Source: JABCPE02 sp963518845
GTDB lineage: Bacteria > Bacteroidota > Bacteroidia > Flavobacteriales > Weeksellaceae
DNA: 9,555 bases
Reading direction: 5' to 3'
Assembly (NCBI GenBank): GCA_963518845.1
Contig: CAUQKV010000044.1
Location: 1 to 9,555, forward strand
Positions 7,440-9,555 of the stretch are shown here, one piece after another. Each line of letters opens with the position of its first letter. Position 1 is the first letter of the stretch. A program made the translations under genes and the position numbers. Under the pieces are notes generated by a model. The model was not told where the DNA came from. It saw only the letters and a program-made list of their open reading frames with translations, and searched no databases.

Positions 7440-7452
7440 TAGATAGTATCTA
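7440..7452. promoter_or_regulatory. Palindrome next to the SUF carrier promoter
   Basis: TAGATAGTATCTA is a perfect 6-bp inverted repeat around one G, ending 8 bp before the -33 element of the promoter for the A-type carrier gene. The location suits a binding site for a dimeric regulator of iron-sulfur assembly. Alternatively, the 5-bp stem with loop AGT and the T-run at 7457-7462 might be a weak terminator for recJ-nadD. Both are inference. Confidence 0.35.
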
Positions 7453-7460
7453 ATTCTTTT

Positions 7461-7493
7461 TTGAGGATATATTTCTGATTGTTTGTATCTTTG
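7461..7493 (+). promoter_or_regulatory. Bacteroidota-type promoter for the A-type carrier gene
   Basis: TTG at 7461-7463 and TATCTTTG at 7486-7493 (exact TAnnTTTG) are separated by 22 bp. Transcription would start near 7498-7500, about 20 nt before the ATG at 7518. This supports the internal ATG as the true start, since the longer open frame would begin upstream of the -7 box. Confidence 0.72.
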
Positions 7494-7517
7494 CCAATTA
7501 GTTTTATATATAAATCA

Positions 7518-7847
7518 ATGATAAAAGTTTCTAATATTGCAAAAGAAAAAGCAACACAACTAATGAAAGAAGACGGCTACGACCCTGACACAGACTACAT
7601 CCGTGTAGGAGTGAAAAGTGGTGGCTGCTCTGGGCTGGAATATGTCCTGAAATTTGATAAAGAAAGACTAGAAAACGACCAAGTTTTTGAGGATAACGGC
7701 ATTAAAATCATCGTGGATAAAAAATCTTTCTTATATCTCGTGGGTACCACTTTAGAATTTTCGGGTGGGCTGAATGGAAAGGGATTTGTCTTCAATAATC
7801 CAAACGCCAAAAGAACCTGCGGCTGCGGAGAATCTTTTTCTTTGTAA
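7518..7847 (+). CDS. A-type iron-sulfur cluster carrier (SufA/IscA family)
   Basis: A-type carriers accept Fe-S clusters from the scaffold complex and deliver them to apoproteins in the cytoplasm. The 109-residue product has the complete HesB/IscA signature: GGCSG with C37 and the C-terminal CGC with C101 and C103, the three cysteines that bind the cluster. Length is normal for the family. The frame is open upstream to a TTG at 7479, but that would place the start before the promoter and add a tail (MFVSLPISFIYKS) foreign to the family. The ATG at 7518 is therefore chosen. It lies 100 bp upstream of sufB and may be cotranscribed with it, which favours a SufA role over an independent IscA or ErpA role, but sequence alone does not settle the paralogue. 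Confidence 0.9.
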   Translation: MIKVSNIAKEKATQLMKEDGYDPDTDYIRVGVKSGGCSGLEYVLKFDKERLENDQVFEDNGIKIIVDKKSFLYLVGTTLEFSGGLNGKGFVFNNPNAKRTCGCGESFSL

Positions 7848-7862
7848 ATTATTTCTCATTAG

Positions 7863-7893
7863 TTGATTTTAACCCAAATTTTAGTAAAGTTTG
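7863..7893 (+). promoter_or_regulatory. Possible weak promoter before sufB
   Basis: TTG at 7863-7865 and TAAAGTTTG at 7885-7893 are 19 bp apart. The -7 element has one extra base compared with TAnnTTTG, so this is an imperfect match. It would give sufB a leader of about 50 nt. The 100-bp gap leaves room for separate sufB expression, but read-through from the carrier gene is equally likely. Confidence 0.28.
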
Positions 7894-7947
7894 GAAAGAG
7901 GAATTTTGTGTCAAATTAAACAATATTTTAAATCGAAAAGAATAATT

Positions 7948-9396
7948 ATGTCAAAATATACAGAAGATGACCTTAGGGTTGATTTAGAAAACAAGGAATA
8001 CGAATACGGATTTTATACAGATATAGAATACGAGGAGTTTCCTACGGGACTGAATGAAGATATTGTTCGTGAAATTTCTAAACGAAAAAACGAGCCAGAA
8101 TGGATGACGGAATGGCGTCTAGAAGCTTTCCGCATATGGCAGACTATGGAAGAGCCTGACTGGGCAAACATAAAGTACGAAAAACCTGATTTTCAGGCTA
8201 TAAAATACTATGCTGCGCCAAAGAAAAAGCCAGAATTAGAAAGCCTAGACCAAGTAGACCCAGAGCTGCTAAAAACCTTTGAAAAACTTGGGATTTCGCT
8301 GGAAGAACAAAAAAGGCTGACTGGCGTGGCAGTGGATGTGGTGATGGACTCCGTATCCGTAGCGACTACTTTCCAAGAAACTTTGGCTGAGAAAGGAATT
8401 ATCTTCTGCCCTATTTCCGAAGCGATACAAAAACACCCAGATTTGGTTAAAAAATACCTCGGAACGGTGGTAAAACAAAATGATAATTTCTATGCAGCAC
8501 TCAACTCTGCTGTGTTTTCGGATGGTTCGTTCTGCTACATTCCAAAAGGTGTGAGATGTCCTATGGAACTTTCTACCTATTTCAGAATCAATCAGGGAGG
8601 AAGTGGTCAGTTCGAAAGAACCCTGCTCATCGCTGATGAAGGTGCGTATGTATCTTATTTAGAGGGATGTACAGCGCCTCAAAGAGATGAAAATCAGCTA
8701 CACGCAGCTGTGGTAGAATTGATAGCTTTAGACCATGCGGAAATCAAATATTCCACAGTACAAAACTGGTATCCAGGCGATGAAGAAGGAAAAGGCGGTG
8801 TGTTTAACTTCGTGACAAAGAGAGGGCTTGCCGAAACGGGAGCAAAAATCTCTTGGACACAGGTAGAGACAGGCTCTGCGGTTACTTGGAAATATCCTTC
8901 TTGTGTTCTAAAAGGAGACAATTCTGTGGGCGAGTTCTACTCCATCGCGGTTACCAATAAATTCCAATATGCAGACACAGGAACGAAAATGATTCATATC
9001 GGTAAAAATACCAAATCTACCATCATTTCTAAAGGAATTTCGGCTGGGAAATCTAATAACTCTTACAGAGGATTGGTAAAAGTTCTCCCAACAGCCAAAG
9101 GAGCGAGAAACTTCTCCCAGTGTGATTCCCTATTGATGGGCAACGAGTGTGGGGCGCATACTTTCCCTTACATCGAGATTAAAGACCCTTCTGCACAGCT
9201 GGAACACGAGGCTACGACTTCTAAAATTGGAGAAGACCAAATCTTCTACTGCAACCAGAGAGGTATAGACACCGAAAAAGCTATCGCACTGATAGTGAAT
9301 GGTTTCAGTAAAGAGGTTCTGAACAAATTACCAATGGAATTTGCCATAGAAGCACAGAAACTATTGGAAATCAGTTTAGAAGGAAGTGTAGGATAA
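7948..9396 (+). CDS. sufB: Fe-S cluster assembly scaffold protein SufB
   Basis: SufB is the scaffold subunit of the SufBCD complex, which builds Fe-S clusters with sulfur from SufS/SufE-type donors and energy from the SufC ATPase. The 482-residue product matches the family throughout. An N-terminal helical part (about 1-130) is followed by the beta-helix core with LEGCTAP (C241), SQCDS (C392) and LEHEATTS (H420, E421). These correspond, with a constant offset of 13, to E. coli SufB C254, C405, H433 and E434, known to matter for sulfur transfer and cluster formation. The frame is open upstream to 7891, but the ATG at 7948 (MSKYTEDDLR) is preferred because the upstream 19 residues are not SufB-like and overlap the possible promoter. 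SufC would be expected next, but the 159 bp that follow do not show its start. Confidence 0.97.
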   Translation: MSKYTEDDLRVDLENKEYEYGFYTDIEYEEFPTGLNEDIVREISKRKNEPEWMTEWRLEAFRIWQTMEEPDWANIKYEKPDFQAIKYYAAPKKKPELESLDQVDPELLKTFEKLGISLEEQKRLTGVAVDVVMDSVSVATTFQETLAEKGIIFCPISEAIQKHPDLVKKYLGTVVKQNDNFYAALNSAVFSDGSFCYIPKGVRCPMELSTYFRINQGGSGQFERTLLIADEGAYVSYLEGCTAPQRDENQLHAAVVELIALDHAEIKYSTVQNWYPGDEEGKGGVFNFVTKRGLAETGAKISWTQVETGSAVTWKYPSCVLKGDNSVGEFYSIAVTNKFQYADTGTKMIHIGKNTKSTIISKGISAGKSNNSYRGLVKVLPTAKGARNFSQCDSLLMGNECGAHTFPYIEIKDPSAQLEHEATTSKIGEDQIFYCNQRGIDTEKAIALIVNGFSKEVLNKLPMEFAIEAQKLLEISLEGSVG

Positions 9397-9555
9397 ACAT
9401 ACTGCTGGTTATTTTTCACATTGTAAAAAACAAGATTTTTCTTTCGGTAGTTAAAGTAAAAATGAGCTTAAGAACAGACATTCTCTGGAAAACAGATCTA
9501 AAAAACGGTATTTTTGGGAGTCTTACCCCTCCACTTGCCGACCCTTTTAATTCCG
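9397..9555. other. Unassigned tail downstream of sufB, open on both strands
   Basis: No recognisable sufC start is seen here. On the + strand an ATG at 9462 opens a frame (MSLRTDILWKTDLKNG, then IFGSLTPPLADPFNS) that runs off the window end. On the - strand a frame is open from the window edge down to a stop at 9416-9418 (46 codons). Neither looks like a protein family I know. The last 60 bases are richer in G and C than other spacers in this window. It could be the start of a small hypothetical gene, the end of a - strand gene, or the edge of a dispersed intergenic repeat. No terminator hairpin is clear after sufB. Confidence 0.4.

Noticed and set aside
7479..7517. Upstream extension of the A-type carrier to a TTG at 7479
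   Set aside because: It would begin before the -7 box, and the added 13 residues do not fit the family.
7891..7947. Upstream extension of sufB to 7891
   Set aside because: It starts at a TTG within the possible promoter, and the 19 extra residues are not part of SufB.
9411..9430. T-run and A-run (TTTTTCACA / TGTAAAAAA) after sufB as a terminator
   Set aside because: The stem would be only a few A-T pairs with a mismatch and no T tract directly following, so it is too weak to call.

Overview
The window is about 9.5 kb of AT-rich chromosomal DNA, almost certainly from a Bacteroidota bacterium of the class Flavobacteriia. A Chryseobacterium/Riemerella-like member of the Weeksellaceae is my best guess. 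The reasons are the roughly 200-residue LspA of the Bacteroidota form, several gene starts without a Shine-Dalgarno sequence, three exact matches to the Bacteroidota -7 promoter box TAnnTTTG, and the protein character of the housekeeping genes. All complete genes are on the + strand and no real gene is seen on the - strand.

Region 1 (1-2419) is a tight housekeeping run: lspA (lipoprotein signal peptidase), a SanA/YdcF-family envelope protein, tcdA (cyclisation of tRNA threonylcarbamoyladenosine) and rnpA (RNase P protein). Gaps are 20-28 bp, and tcdA and rnpA overlap by 11 bp, which suggests one operon.

Region 2 (about 2430-5042) is a self-contained unit with its own promoter, one large gene and a perfect 12-bp-stem terminator. 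The gene encodes an 821-residue secreted, fibre-like protein. It has a signal peptide, about 25 YadA-head-like repeats of 17 residues and a C-terminal domain I do not recognise. It is the only clearly accessory gene here and the most interesting one.

Region 3 (5056-7399) holds recJ and nadD, 9 bp apart. The recJ promoter lies so close to its start codon that the transcript is probably leaderless.

Region 4 (7440-9396) starts the SUF iron-sulfur cluster locus: an A-type carrier (SufA/IscA-like) with a clear promoter and a small palindrome next to it, then sufB. The expected sufC does not follow at once. The last 159 bp hold a short stretch open on both strands that I cannot assign, possibly the edge of an intergenic repeat.

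I did not find a new defence, mobile or RNA system. The items most worth a second look are the repeat fibre with its unknown anchoring, its 153-bp triplet superperiod, the predicted leaderless recJ mRNA, and the palindrome upstream of the SUF carrier gene.
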